DNA of 64,000 nt from Synechococcus sp. UW105 (GCF_900473935.1 NZ_UCNN01000012.1:41746-105745); one strand, 5' to 3'. Shown: positions 45,281 to 53,358, counted from the stretch's first letter. Program-made: numbers and translations. The notes: a model not told the origin generated them from the sequence alone.

Positions 45281-45526
45281 ATGGCTGAACTAGCACTCCG
45301 CTTTAAAGCGCTCGTTGCTCAATCGATGACGGGGCTGATGAGTAAAGCGTTGGTCTGCGCAATGCTTTCTTTGATCAGTGCTGTCTATGCGCGAAAGATG
45401 TTTTTAGGTTCAGCAGATGTGCTGAGTATGGGGATTGCCGTCTTGCCAATGGTTATTGTGTCCTTGGGGTTTTTCATCGTTCTGATTAACATTGCTTTGG
45501 GGGCTCAAGGTGAGAAAATTGTCTAG
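45281..45526 (+). CDS. Small membrane protein (81 aa), accessory
   Basis: Starts MAELALRFKALVAQSMTGLM, with two helices (about residues 22-38 and 50-72). No recognised family. The region is less GC-rich than the core genome. It overlaps the next ORF by 17 bases in another frame, and both are two-helix proteins, so they may be made as a pair. Confidence 0.45.
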   Translation: MAELALRFKALVAQSMTGLMSKALVCAMLSLISAVYARKMFLGSADVLSMGIAVLPMVIVSLGFFIVLINIALGAQGEKIV

Positions 45527-45728
45527 CTCTATTTTGCTCGCGCCTAGGAGTCTCGCCTTGGCATTTATTTTTTTTATGGGCTCAGCTTTCCATTGCCTTG
45601 ATTGGTTGGGTGTAGAAAGAACTGTTGAGTGGGGAATGGGAATGGTATTTGCATTTGCGATGATGATTTCTCTGGTTTTTTGGTATAAGAAGCTTGTTCG
45701 TCTTAATATTTTAAAATTTATCTCTTGA
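45510..45728 (+). CDS. Small membrane protein (72 aa), partner of the previous ORF
   Basis: From GTG 45510 (RKLSSSILLAPRSLALAFIF), two hydrophobic helices (near residues 13-30 and 42-58) and a basic C-terminus ending LVRLNILKFIS. AT-rich codons (ATT, TTT, AAA) unlike the neighbouring core genes, which suggests transfer. Start uncertain; function unknown. Confidence 0.4.
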   Translation: MRKLSSSILLAPRSLALAFIFFMGSAFHCLDWLGVERTVEWGMGMVFAFAMMISLVFWYKKLVRLNILKFIS

Positions 45729-46061
45729 TGTTCGCGTTGAAGTGATCTCTTCCGGCGGCCTCTTGGCTGAATGCCTTGATGCTGTGATTGCGCTGGCCTT
45801 GTTGGTGTGCGGCTGTTTGTTGAGCCTGCATGGGTTGGCTCCACGACGCGATGCGGCCCTGCGTCGCATCGTTGGTTGTGTGGTCTGGATGCTGCATCAG
45901 GCGTTACCCAACTCTTCTCTGTCCCTCAACTGCGTTCCTGCAGTGGGTCTCATCCAGAGCCGTGCCTGATCCTGCGAAGCGCTCAAAGTCTCGTCTTGAG
46001 CCTCGATTTCAGCAAGATCCTGCTGATCATGCTTGAAAGTGCGATGGCTCTGCAGCCGATC
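45729..46061. other. Gap of about 330 bp, possible gene remnant
   Basis: A plus-strand frame around 45965-46036 reads VPDPAKRSKSRLEPRFQQDP and then stops. Another frame from GTG 45742 has a hydrophobic stretch. Neither has a credible start and full domain. Most likely degraded coding sequence. Confidence 0.35.
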
Positions 46062-46394
46062 TCAACGACTTTGTTCCCGTGTTGGCCGTTGAGATCGTGA
46101 TTGCATCTCACTTCCCTTCGAGGCGAGTGTGGTGGTCTGGATGGCTGGCTGATCGGCAAGCATGAGCTGCTTCAGGCGGTTGTATCCCATCTCATACGCA
46201 ACCATTCGTTGCTCAGCCAGCTCCTGGAGTCGCTCAGCATCTCGATACGTGGAACGCATGGCTGATAGCTCCGCATGCATTTCAGCAGATAGGCCAAGCT
46301 CTACAAGCTGGTCACTGTTGTCGTCGAGCATCAAGTTGCAAACATGATGGATGTCTAAGGGGCGGTTTTGCTTCAATCTGTTCTGGCTAGGCAT
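46062..46394 (-). CDS. Hypothetical helical protein (110 aa)
   Basis: From ATG 46394: MPSQNRLKQNRPLDIHHVCN, followed by LVELGLSAEMHAELSAMRST and a charged helical section to QQ/T-rich residues. Likely a soluble, mostly alpha-helical protein. No family recognised. Codon usage is acceptable for the host, and the opposite strand shows no better candidate. Confidence 0.5.
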   Translation of the reverse strand: MPSQNRLKQNRPLDIHHVCNLMLDDNSDQLVELGLSAEMHAELSAMRSTYRDAERLQELAEQRMVAYEMGYNRLKQLMLADQPAIQTTTLASKGSEMQSRSQRPTREQSR

Positions 46395-47182
46395 CTTGGT
46401 GGATCCAGTTTTGAGCACGTATGAGTGAAGAGTTGAGGCTGATGCTGTCAGCTATTGGTATGGCAAGTTGCACTTTTTTGTTGGCAGCTCATGCTTCCGC
46501 GTTGCAGTCACCTTCGGCTGAAAGTAAACGTTCCTCTGCTTTGTGGTCTCCATACCAGTTCACGATCAAGTCGACCAGGGTCAGCCAAGACCATGCAGGT
46601 TGTCGTGCAGCCTCGCTGGCCAGGTCATTGCATCGAACAACATCCTGCAGGAATGCAGGCTCTCCCCTTCCAATCGCTTGAGGTATCGCCTCGTGATCAG
46701 TGAGGTGGTGGTCACGAGCCATCAGCTCTTGTTCCTGCTCTGATCATTTGTATCTGGCAGCAGCGAAGTGAACGCATCATTCAATGCAATGCGGTGTTGC
46801 CGACTTTTCATCTGGCAAGCGTTGACCAGCCCGCGGAAGATCAACAGTGCTATCGGCTGTGGATGGTCAAGACTGCAGGCCAGTCACTGTGATGGCCTTG
46901 TCGTGTCATCAATCTGTTTCTCACGGTTGGCACTCTGCGCGCGTCGATTGCCGCCTTGGAGTTTCAGTCGCTCTCAAGACCACACAGGTCTCTGCTGGCT
47001 GCGACGAACGATGATCTCGTGTCTGGTGATTGCGACTGATCGCTCTGCCATCAATTTCATCCAACCGATCAGAGTTGACCTAAGGGGGCTGCTCTGTTCA
47101 GGGTGATGCTTGCAGGAGTTTCGTGATTGTGTAGCGATCGATCCAAATGTGTGAGCTGATCACAACCGGTTGAAAAGGCTGT
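46395..47182. other. Gap of about 790 bp without a supported gene
   Basis: A plus-strand ORF (46421-46681) begins with a signal-peptide-like MLSAIGMASCTFLLAAHASA but then loses coding character. An overlapping minus-strand ORF (46489-46722) is no better. From 46723 to 47182 no frame is convincing. Probably decayed sequence in an accessory region. Confidence 0.4.
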
Positions 47183-47308
47183 CTAAGCAGCTTCTTCTTG
47201 TTTGGTTTCCTCTTCGGAGAGCAAGAAACGCTTGCGCTGGGCTGACTCATAGCCAGTCAGTTCCTTCTGCTGTTGCTCCTTGGCTCTCTCTGCTTTGTTG
47301 CACCCCAT
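47183..47308 (-). CDS. Very small charged protein (41 aa)
   Basis: Translated by hand from the minus strand: MGCNKAERAKEQQQKELTGY then ESAQRKRFLLSEEETKQEEA, TAG stop. Rich in Glu, Lys and Gln, no membrane segment. Codon choice is clearly coding-like and no competing ORF fits better. Function unknown. Confidence 0.5.
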   Translation of the reverse strand: MGCNKAERAKEQQQKELTGYESAQRKRFLLSEEETKQEEAA

Positions 47309-47704
47309 CAAAAGGGGGTGGATGCCTCTTCTGCTCATTTGATTTGACGCTTATCGGATCGCGCGCGGTGGCTTTGAAGCCCAATCGCGTCAAATGATCT
47401 TATCGTTTTCTCTTGGCTGGGTGAGTGGGGGTTCCAGCGGCTTTACATATCGATGGCGTGCCGTTTCGGTGGATGCTGCATCGAAGCAGTGTCTCGGCAA
47501 GTGCTGAACATCGTCACACTCATGAAACTCTCAGTTGGTGAGGCTCATGCAGACACTTGATGCCAAAAAGGGCTCTTCCGAAGCAACCACACAGCATCGT
47601 GATCACCGGTGATACACATTGGCAACTGCCCTTTCTCTTGCCTGCCTCAGCCTGTCTTGATGGTGATGGGCTCAGAGCGGCTTGTGCCCAGAGTGGGTGT
47701 TTGA
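47309..47704. other. Gap of about 400 bp
   Basis: No supported gene on either strand. ORFs present here on opposite strands (around 47520-47708 and 47557-47841) mirror each other and lack plausible domains. Confidence 0.45.
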
Positions 47705-47953
47705 TCACTCGCGCGCATCAGAAAAATCTTGCATCGCTTTGGTATGGAGGCCAACTCTGGATGCTACGCGTGTTTCTAGCTCCTTGCGTAGGTGAGTGGT
47801 GGCTTCACGAACAAATGCTTTTTCGTTCTCATGTGCGGTAAGGATTTGCTTGGTGACCTCTTTCAGTTCAGCCAGTTCTTGACAGGCATCAATCTCACGG
47901 AAGGCGGCTTCAAGCTGAAATCTCTGTTCGACAGACAAGCGATGGTGGTTCAT
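47705..47953 (-). CDS. NblA-like small helical protein (82 aa)
   Basis: From ATG 47953: MNHHRLSVEQRFQLEAAFRE, then KQILTAHENEKAFVREATTH. The opening LSVEQxFxL and the AHEN segment about 34 residues later resemble, at similar spacing, the phycobilisome-degradation adaptor NblA as I recall it from freshwater Synechococcus (LSVEQQFDL ... AHEN). The whole chain is predicted helical. NblA-type activity is an inference; the tail (about 25 residues) is longer than in classic NblA. Confidence 0.6.
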   Translation of the reverse strand: MNHHRLSVEQRFQLEAAFREIDACQELAELKEVTKQILTAHENEKAFVREATTHLRKELETRVASRVGLHTKAMQDFSDARE

Positions 47954-48089
47954 GGGGATCATTGATCATCGAGACAAGCTATGGATCTCCGCACGGTTGG
48001 TGTTGTTCGGTCGTTGGTTCGGCAACCACCCTTGGAACCTGGCAGTGGTCCAGTCCGACCAGTCAAATTGGTGTTGACCTCAGGTTGGT

Positions 48090-48254
48090 ATGGATCAATC
48101 CGAAATTAAAAACTGGCAAAAGATCGCATCAGATCTAGAGGCTGCTGGTGCAATCCATAGCGGCTTTTATCTGCGAGCTCGTGTCATCGCTGATGGTGAG
48201 CCTGATCCGATGCCCACTCTCTCCGAGCTGAGTCAGAAGCCGTCTGCTGCATAG
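48090..48254 (+). CDS. Small hypothetical protein (54 aa)
   Basis: Starts MDQSEIKNWQKIASDLEAAG, continues AIHSGFYLRARVIADGEPDP and ends SELSQKPSAA. Soluble, acidic. Codon use fits the host. An antisense ORF covers part of it, but this strand reads more like protein. Family unknown. Confidence 0.55.
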   Translation: MDQSEIKNWQKIASDLEAAGAIHSGFYLRARVIADGEPDPMPTLSELSQKPSAA

Positions 48255-48459
48255 TGCCCGCAGAGTTTGTGTGATGGTTGCTTCCCACCATCCAATCCCG
48301 TGCTCGTTGGCATCCATGCTCCTTCTGGCTTGCTCGCTCACTGCACCAGGCATTGCGTTGACTTCACACAAGCGGCTTGCCAGTTCGCTCTTCGCATAAG
48401 AATCAACTGCTAATCATTCGTAGGCACAGCCTTTTGGCTTTGGCTCCGCCAGAGTTGAT

Positions 48460-49041
48460 GTGATTTCTGCGCTGATCGTTTTGCTGCGAGCAGTCTCACT
48501 GGCTGTTATTTGCTTTCTTGCTGCCTGTTCGTCCCTCGACAGTACCCAAGAGCTCCAGCCAAGTGCCATCTCTTCTGGCGCTGTAGCTGCGCAGCTTCCA
48601 TTGCAACCACCCGGTCAGGCTGGTCCGACAGCGGATCTCTTGGCCGGAGAGGTCCCTCTTCTTAGTGCTCGCCGTACGGATGAATGGTTTCCGGATGGCA
48701 ATCCCATCTGGAAAGTGGAGTTGCATCGTGGGCAAAGACTGCTCGCCAGCTGGGATGCGGCCAGTGGGGCCTCCCAGCGACAACATGCAGATCGCCGCTG
48801 GAGCCCTGGCAATGCTTCTCCTCTACCGATCGGGATCTATGCCCTTGGTCAACCGGAACCCTGGGGGCATGATCTCTGGTTTGATTTGCAGCCTCGGTTT
48901 GAAACCACTCGCAGTGCGCTTGGCATCCATCGCTGTTTTCCAGGTACTGGCTGCATCTGCATTCCGGATCGATCAGATATCGATGCATTGGCCGCCTGGG
49001 TCCGTCGGGCTCGAATTCAACAACTAACGGTGCTCAACTAG
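48460..49041 (+). CDS. Lipoprotein with compact L,D-transpeptidase-like domain (193 aa)
   Basis: GTG start. A signal peptide with lipobox ICFLAACSS (Cys about residue 23) is followed by a linker. The C-terminal half matches the YkuD fold: SPLPIGIYALG, ALGIHRCFPGTGCICIPDRS (His about 157, Cys about 165) and a final helix. In typical enzymes about 14-17 residues separate the His from the (S/T)HGC catalytic site; here only about seven do. It might act on envelope peptidoglycan or be a degenerate relative. Confidence 0.6.
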   Translation: MISALIVLLRAVSLAVICFLAACSSLDSTQELQPSAISSGAVAAQLPLQPPGQAGPTADLLAGEVPLLSARRTDEWFPDGNPIWKVELHRGQRLLASWDAASGASQRQHADRRWSPGNASPLPIGIYALGQPEPWGHDLWFDLQPRFETTRSALGIHRCFPGTGCICIPDRSDIDALAAWVRRARIQQLTVLN

Positions 49042-49201
49042 CTGGAGCTGTTTCTTGGTATGGGCCGGAAGTCAGGCTTCTGAATTGTCTTGGGCCCGTG
49101 CTGGTGACTCGCTGAGACTCTGCAACGGCATCAGCAGCAGGAGTCTTTTCGTCAGATCGCTTCACGGAATTGGGAGCACTGATCACCGTTCTGCATGATG
49201 C

Positions 49202-49765
49202 CTAGCCATGCTCCTTCCAATTAATTTGGATGCCAAGAGTGGGTACTAGCACGCATTTCTCTACTAACTCAGTAGGACCACCGGCGCCCCAGGTAATTTG
49301 CAATTCATCGAAGGAAAAATGAATGAGAGCCTCACCGATGAGGCTCTCATTCATGAGTGAATCTCTCTTCACATGTCGCATCTTGATCTCCACCCGCTTC
49401 TTGTCAGGGCTCAGAGAAGACTGGTACTCTTCCCAGTAAGATCCTGATCCTGCTGCTATTTCTTTCTCTTCGGTCTTTGTAAGAGGGATAAAAGCTTCTG
49501 TGGGCCATCCTTCGTATGCATAGATTTGACCAGTTTTTCTATCAAAAGCCCATAAAGGTTCTTTGCCTTGAGAGGCTCTTTGTGCATGAAGGGAGCTCGC
49601 ATCTGGATAGGTATCAAAGGCTGCTTTAGATTGGTCGAGCACATGATTGGAGCTTGAGCAATATACTGAAATGAATCGATTTTCCTGAAGGTCTGAGCAT
49701 GAGCTCAGGGCAAATAAAGGCGCGCAAATGAGCGGAATATGTGCAGCAGAGCGCAGGAGGCGCAT
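49202..49765 (-). CDS. Hypothetical lipoprotein (187 aa)
   Basis: From ATG 49765: MRLLRSAAHIPLICAPLFAL with lipobox SSC at about residues 21-23, then a soluble domain with WAFDRKTGQIYAYEGWPTEA and FIPLTKTEEKEIAAGSGSYW. No known family. The coding region contains a perfect 16-bp inverted repeat (49319-49354), which encodes SLMNESLIGEALIHF. AT-richer than core genes. Confidence 0.6.
   Translation of the reverse strand: MRLLRSAAHIPLICAPLFALSSCSDLQENRFISVYCSSSNHVLDQSKAAFDTYPDASSLHAQRASQGKEPLWAFDRKTGQIYAYEGWPTEAFIPLTKTEEKEIAAGSGSYWEEYQSSLSPDKKRVEIKMRHVKRDSLMNESLIGEALIHFSFDELQITWGAGGPTELVEKCVLVPTLGIQINWKEHG
49319..49354. repeat. Perfect 16-bp palindrome with CCGA loop inside a coding region
   Basis: Arms ATGAATGAGAGCCTCA and its exact reverse complement flank a 4-nt loop. 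It sits in the second half of the lipoprotein gene. Such a long perfect stem is unlikely by chance. Purpose unknown: mRNA stem, binding site or remnant of a mobile element. Confidence 0.8.
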
Positions 49766-50134
49766 GGTCTTCAAGGAAAGCAAAATCGGTTGAGGTCGGA
49801 TCTTTCCCTTCAGAGTCGTTGAATCCGGAGTGATGGGGTTGTGCCGAGCCGTCCAAGAGAAAGAGCGGCGCACCCTTCACGTGAGCAACGCTAACTCGCT
49901 TTGGCGAAAGCGGTCTTAACACGTCTCCATTCGGATGTGCGGTGGCTGCTGTGATGCCCCTTAACGGTGGCTCCCATCAAACCTGACTCGGGAGCCGCTG
50001 CCCTCGGGCCTCACGAGACCAGCTTCCAAATGGGTGCCGATCTCTTCATTGTTGATTGCCCTATCTCTCTAAAGTCCTGACGTGCTGCATTTGCTTTGGC
50101 AGGATAGTTTCCCGCAAGGTTGACGACTGGGAGT
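49766..50134. other. Gap of about 370 bp
   Basis: No supported gene. Contains the promoter side of the lipoprotein (minus strand) and of the 60-aa ORF (plus strand). A minus-strand ORF over 50011-50220 overlaps the latter and is less likely. Confidence 0.4.
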
Positions 50135-50317
50135 ATGCAATTCAGATCGCAGACAGGACGGCTCTTCTCAGTTGAAGAAGTCATCAATTTGTTGGTGTCT
50201 CTGGTGGCGACTGACTCCAAAGCCGAGGCGAAGTGGAGAGGCTTCTACAACTCCCTCACTGCCAGCGAGCTTCAAGACGAGTGGGAGGAATGCTGGAGCG
50301 ACCAGCCCAGTCGTTAA
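50135..50317 (+). CDS. Small hypothetical protein (60 aa)
   Basis: MQFRSQTGRLFSVEEVINLL, then DSKAEAKWRGFYNSLTASEL and QDEWEECWSDQPSR. GGGAG five bases before the ATG is a reasonable ribosome binding site. Soluble, acidic and tryptophan-rich at the C-terminus. Unknown family. Confidence 0.55.
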   Translation: MQFRSQTGRLFSVEEVINLLVSLVATDSKAEAKWRGFYNSLTASELQDEWEECWSDQPSR

Positions 50318-50402
50318 GTGTTGACCTTCCGTGTTTGGTTTGATGGGGCCATTGGCAAGTGCATGGCTCGGCCTTTCACGTCTCTCGGGTTTGTGGCTGT
50401 CT

Positions 50403-50720
50403 TTATGCCACAGCAGCCGCTGCTTCAACCCTTGGCCATAAAGCAGCGAACTCTGCGTCAGACACGACCGCTGTGACTTCAAATTGAATCCCATATCCCT
50501 TGATCCAAGGGCCAAGGTGTGCCCAAACTTTTCCGATGTCGCTGGCCTTCGCGATGGCGACGCCGCTCCCGCTGACAGGTTCGCAAACGCGGTATTTCAG
50601 CTCAAAGCCTTCGAATGTGTCGCCAGGGCCTCCTGCATTGATGTAGTCAGCAAAACCGGGGCAGGATTCCCACGCTCCCTCAACAGTTGGGAACGTCCAA
50701 ACAATCAGGAAGTGCTGCAT
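50403..50720 (-). CDS. DUF3303-like protein (105 aa)
   Basis: From ATG 50720: MQHFLIVWTFPTVEGAWESC ... EGFELKYRVCEPVSGSGVAI ... FEVTAVVSDAEFAALWPRVE. The pattern (short FxVxWTxP start, then ferredoxin-like alternation ending FEVTPVV-like) fits the DUF3303 family of small alpha/beta proteins with unknown role. Starts further upstream are possible but less likely. Confidence 0.7.
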   Translation of the reverse strand: MQHFLIVWTFPTVEGAWESCPGFADYINAGGPGDTFEGFELKYRVCEPVSGSGVAIAKASDIGKVWAHLGPWIKGYGIQFEVTAVVSDAEFAALWPRVEAAAAVA

Positions 50721-51106
50721 CAGTCGACCAGTGGCTTTGCTGTTGGTAGCCACACTTGGATCGATGGATGCAGTTGTGCGATGGAGTGCTGACACTCGGG
50801 CTTCTTCCCAAAGGCTTGGAGGGCCTTGAGGCCTATTTGTCAGGCCTTTGTCGAGCCAAGATCAACAATTGAGTGTTCTGCCTCTGTTGCTGAACAGGTG
50901 GTTGCTGCAAGCAGACTTCATTTGCAGGTTGGAACGGAGAAGTCTCCATAGGCCTCGGCTGATAGCGTCAAAGATGCCTCCATCAAGAGGGTGCACGCTG
51001 TTTGAGTATTTTTGCGCTTGTGCAAGCGGATGGACGAAATCTGTTGTTTCTTTGCCTTGCGTCATAGTCGAGCCAGCCTTTAAGAGTATTCGATTCGCTT
51101 TTTTAA
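50721..51106. other. Gap of about 390 bp
   Basis: Overlapping ORFs on both strands (plus 50848-51120, minus 50862-51065) are seen but neither has a recognisable domain. Nothing supported. Confidence 0.35.
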
Positions 51107-51283
51107 ATGTCTACCGCTGAACAGGCTTACAGTATTTGCTACAAAAAACCTGACGGTTTTACAGAGTGCACCTCCATTTCTGCTGCTGATGTGGTGAAAG
51201 CTCGCATTCTTGCCATGGAATTCAATGACTATATTAAGCAGCATCCGAATTGCATCTGCTCAATTTTACCTGTGCAAGATTAG
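51107..51283 (+). CDS. Small cysteine-containing protein (58 aa)
   Basis: Translated by hand: MSTAEQAYSICYKKPDGFTE, CTSISAADVVKARILAMEFN, DYIKQHPNCICSILPVQD. Four cysteines (residues 11, 21, 49, 51), helical middle. AT-leaning codons. No leader like ProcA, so not a lanthipeptide. Unknown function. Confidence 0.5.
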   Translation: MSTAEQAYSICYKKPDGFTECTSISAADVVKARILAMEFNDYIKQHPNCICSILPVQD

Positions 51284-51560
51284 GTCTTCCTCGGCTTCTG
51301 GTGCGTTTGGATCAAGGCTTGAATACTTCGATTGGTGTGGATTGGCTTGTTGGTGAGAAGGCGAAAGCTTGATGATGATGTGCTCTCTAACGCATGCATT
51401 GTGTTTAGAGCGTCAATGTTTGTTGAAGGCTTGTGCGTTGCTTGGCTTCCCTGTCAGGGCATGGATCAATGGCATGTGGTGAGGCCTGGCTGAAAGGACT
51501 CCAGAAGGATTGATGTCAGTGACTTTTGCTGTTCGTTTGTGCGGCACTTGTATTGGCTGA
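51284..51560. other. Gap of about 280 bp
   Basis: A plus-strand frame near 51355-51490 reads ...CVAWLPCQGMDQWHVVRPG and stops, but lacks a credible start. No supported gene. Possibly a decayed small ORF. Confidence 0.35.
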
Positions 51561-52256
51561 TTACATCGCCACGCCTGCTTGGATCGCTACGACTGCGGCT
51601 GCTTGACGGTTGCGTACTCCTAATTTGCCAATGACAGCGCTGACGTGGCTTTTGACTGTTTCCACAGACACGAAGAGCCGCTCAGCAATTTCCTTATTCG
51701 TTGAGCCTGAGGCCAGGCAGCTCAGGACCTCGGATTCCTTTTTGGTTAGATCAGATGGCAGTAAATGTTGTGGGTTGTTGGCGAAATCAGCCGCTTGAAG
51801 CACATCGCGCGGGTAATAGATGCCGCCATGCAGGGTTTTCCGTAACGCACCCATGAAGTCACCATCACCTCGGCCACCGAGAGATGACACGAACATCGCC
51901 CCTTCTGCACCAGCTGCGATGCAGTGATGGACCATCGATTTGGTCTCAGTGCGCAGGAATACAAGGCAGATGGTGTCAGGGCAAGCAAGCTTGGTTTTCC
52001 TGACCAGGCTGATGCCGCAGCCCTCTTCCAAGTCCTCAGTCACAAAAAGCAGATCTGGGCAGCAGCTCTTTGTGATCTCCACAACCTCTGTTTCTGTGGT
52101 GTAGGCCCCAATTAACCCCTCTGAGATTGGGGGTAGGAGGCTGAATGCTCCCAGCGTCAATGGGTCCGCCATGCAAACGATGACCTGAGTGCCTTGAAGT
52201 AGGGCTGTGGCCTCAGCGCTGACTTCGCCTCGAAGCGGTTGGCGAGCGAATTCCAT
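51561..52256 (-). CDS. Response-regulator-like protein with LuxR-type HTH, atypical receiver
   Basis: 231 aa. The N-terminal domain has the alternating pattern of a receiver (TQVIVCMADPLTLGAFSLLP ... CCPDLLFVTEDLEEG ... DTICLVFLRTETKS). At the usual phospho-Asp site (end of the third strand) it reads FVTEDLEEG, without the DxxMP context, so phosphorylation is doubtful. The C-terminal HTH is a clear LuxR/NarL type: LTKKESEVLSCLASGSTNKE and IAERLFVSVETVKSHVSAVI. It probably binds DNA constitutively or through another signal. Confidence 0.85.
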   Translation of the reverse strand: MEFARQPLRGEVSAEATALLQGTQVIVCMADPLTLGAFSLLPPISEGLIGAYTTETEVVEITKSCCPDLLFVTEDLEEGCGISLVRKTKLACPDTICLVFLRTETKSMVHHCIAAGAEGAMFVSSLGGRGDGDFMGALRKTLHGGIYYPRDVLQAADFANNPQHLLPSDLTKKESEVLSCLASGSTNKEIAERLFVSVETVKSHVSAVIGKLGVRNRQAAAVVAIQAGVAM

Positions 52257-52288
52257 CTTGAGCTCTGGTTAGGTCTGCAGTTCAGGCA

Positions 52289-52891
52289 TTAGATCAAAGC
52301 CGTGCGAGCCCTTAGCGCTTCCTTGGTGTTGTCTGACTCTCCGATCGGATTGGGCTGGACATTCATCCTTCCGCCACGTTCAGGCAAGCCAGCGCCACTT
52401 TCGGCTGTTTCGTCTTCGAGAGCAATGCGCGATTCGACGGATGTCAGAAGCAGCTTCAAGGGTGGAAAGTTAAGACCAACCAGATCGGAGGAGCCCATGA
52501 CGGCGGATACTCCACCACAGCAGATTGCAGAAGCAGGCTGACTTTCTGGCGCCTGCTCCAACAGTCTCAAACAAGCGTCTGGGTTGGTCTTTTGGTCGGC
52601 ACTGGAATGTTCGCCGCGCCAATCGACGCTCCGCTCGCATCGCCCTAGGTACTCCTGGAGATCGCAACCCAACACCTCGAGCCCATGGCCCCAGGCCGCC
52701 TCGAGCCAGACGCTTACACCTTTCTCTCCTTTGCATTGATTGGGTTGAGCCATGCACCAACGAGCGACGTAGGTCGCCTTCCCGCCGCTGAGGGAGGTCG
52801 TCCTTTTTTGATGGGCTGCTAGGCCGAACTGCACAGGCGCAGCAGCACGACATCTTGAGGTTGGCGAGCCTGTGGGGAGATAAAGCGTCAT
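52289..52891 (-). CDS. Possible hypothetical protein (up to 200 aa), low confidence
   Basis: Long open frame, most coding-like from about MAQPNQCKGEKGVSVWLEAA on (CGGVSAVMGSSDLVGLNFPP, LKLLLTSVESRIALEDETAE, QPNPIGESDNTKEALRARTA). The first codon overlaps the end of the next ORF by 4 bases (ATGA), hinting at coupling. The opposite strand also carries open frames, so this could be a shadow. No family recognised. Confidence 0.35.
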   Translation of the reverse strand: MTLYLPTGSPTSRCRAAAPVQFGLAAHQKRTTSLSGGKATYVARWCMAQPNQCKGEKGVSVWLEAAWGHGLEVLGCDLQEYLGRCERSVDWRGEHSSADQKTNPDACLRLLEQAPESQPASAICCGGVSAVMGSSDLVGLNFPPLKLLLTSVESRIALEDETAESGAGLPERGGRMNVQPNPIGESDNTKEALRARTALI

Positions 52892-53208
52892 CCCAGCTGG
52901 ATGGATGGTGACGACACCTGGGCCTTGTGTCTCGGGTCCACAGCGCTCGCGGTCGCTCTCAAAAACGGTTCAAAATGTCTTGGGGCGTTAGGGATACCGC
53001 CCCGCCATCTTGCTTTCTCTGGGCCACGCTCCAAGAGGTCTGCAGTCTCACGGGTTCCGCACTGCTCCAGCTTGAGAGCTGGCGTGATGGTTGATGCTGT
53101 TGCCCTGGCCGCCCTGCATGTGTCCTCCTCTGCAAAAGCAGCCGTGGAGATTGGCACCGCATCTGATCCTGCACTGTTCAGTGTCGCTGGATCAGATCCA
53201 GTTGGCAC
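52888..53208 (-). CDS. Possible hypothetical protein (106 aa), low confidence
   Basis: Starts MPTGSDPATLNSAGSDAVPI; Ala/Thr/Arg-rich, no domain. It begins 23 bases from tRNA-Ala and ends in an ATGA overlap with the 200-aa ORF. The plus strand over the same bases is also open, so coding status is uncertain. Confidence 0.3.
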   Translation of the reverse strand: MPTGSDPATLNSAGSDAVPISTAAFAEEDTCRAARATASTITPALKLEQCGTRETADLLERGPEKARWRGGIPNAPRHFEPFLRATASAVDPRHKAQVSSPSIQLG

Positions 53209-53230
53209 AAGGGTTTTGTTGAATTGTCAA

Positions 53231-53303
53231 TGGAGAATAGGGGACTCGAACCCCTGGCCTCTGCGGTGCGATCACAGCGCTCTACCAGCTGAGCTAATTC
53301 CCC
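53231..53303 (-). tRNA. tRNA-Ala (anticodon CGC)
   Basis: 73 nt on the minus strand. Acceptor stem GGGGAAT / ATTCTCC with G3-U70, the alanine identity pair, discriminator A. D-arm TAGCTCAGCTGGTAGAGCG. Anticodon stem CTGTG/CGCAG with loop ATCGCAC gives anticodon CGC (GCG codons). T-arm CAGGGGTTCGAGTCCCCTA. CCA is not encoded. It marks the right edge of the orphan-rich region. Confidence 0.95.
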
Positions 53304-53358
53304 GATTGCAAAAACCTAGCGTCAGAGTCCAGGCAGAATGCAGGCATAGGCGGCAGAG

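Noticed and set aside
46421..46681. ORF with signal-peptide-like start
   Set aside because: The mature part has no protein-like pattern and the opposite strand is equally open.
48135..48371. Minus-strand ORF of 78 codons
   Set aside because: Overlaps the more convincing 54-aa plus-strand gene and changes character along its length.
51107..51283. Second lanthipeptide precursor
   Set aside because: Four Cys and several Ser/Thr, but no Nif11-like leader and no Gly-Gly site.
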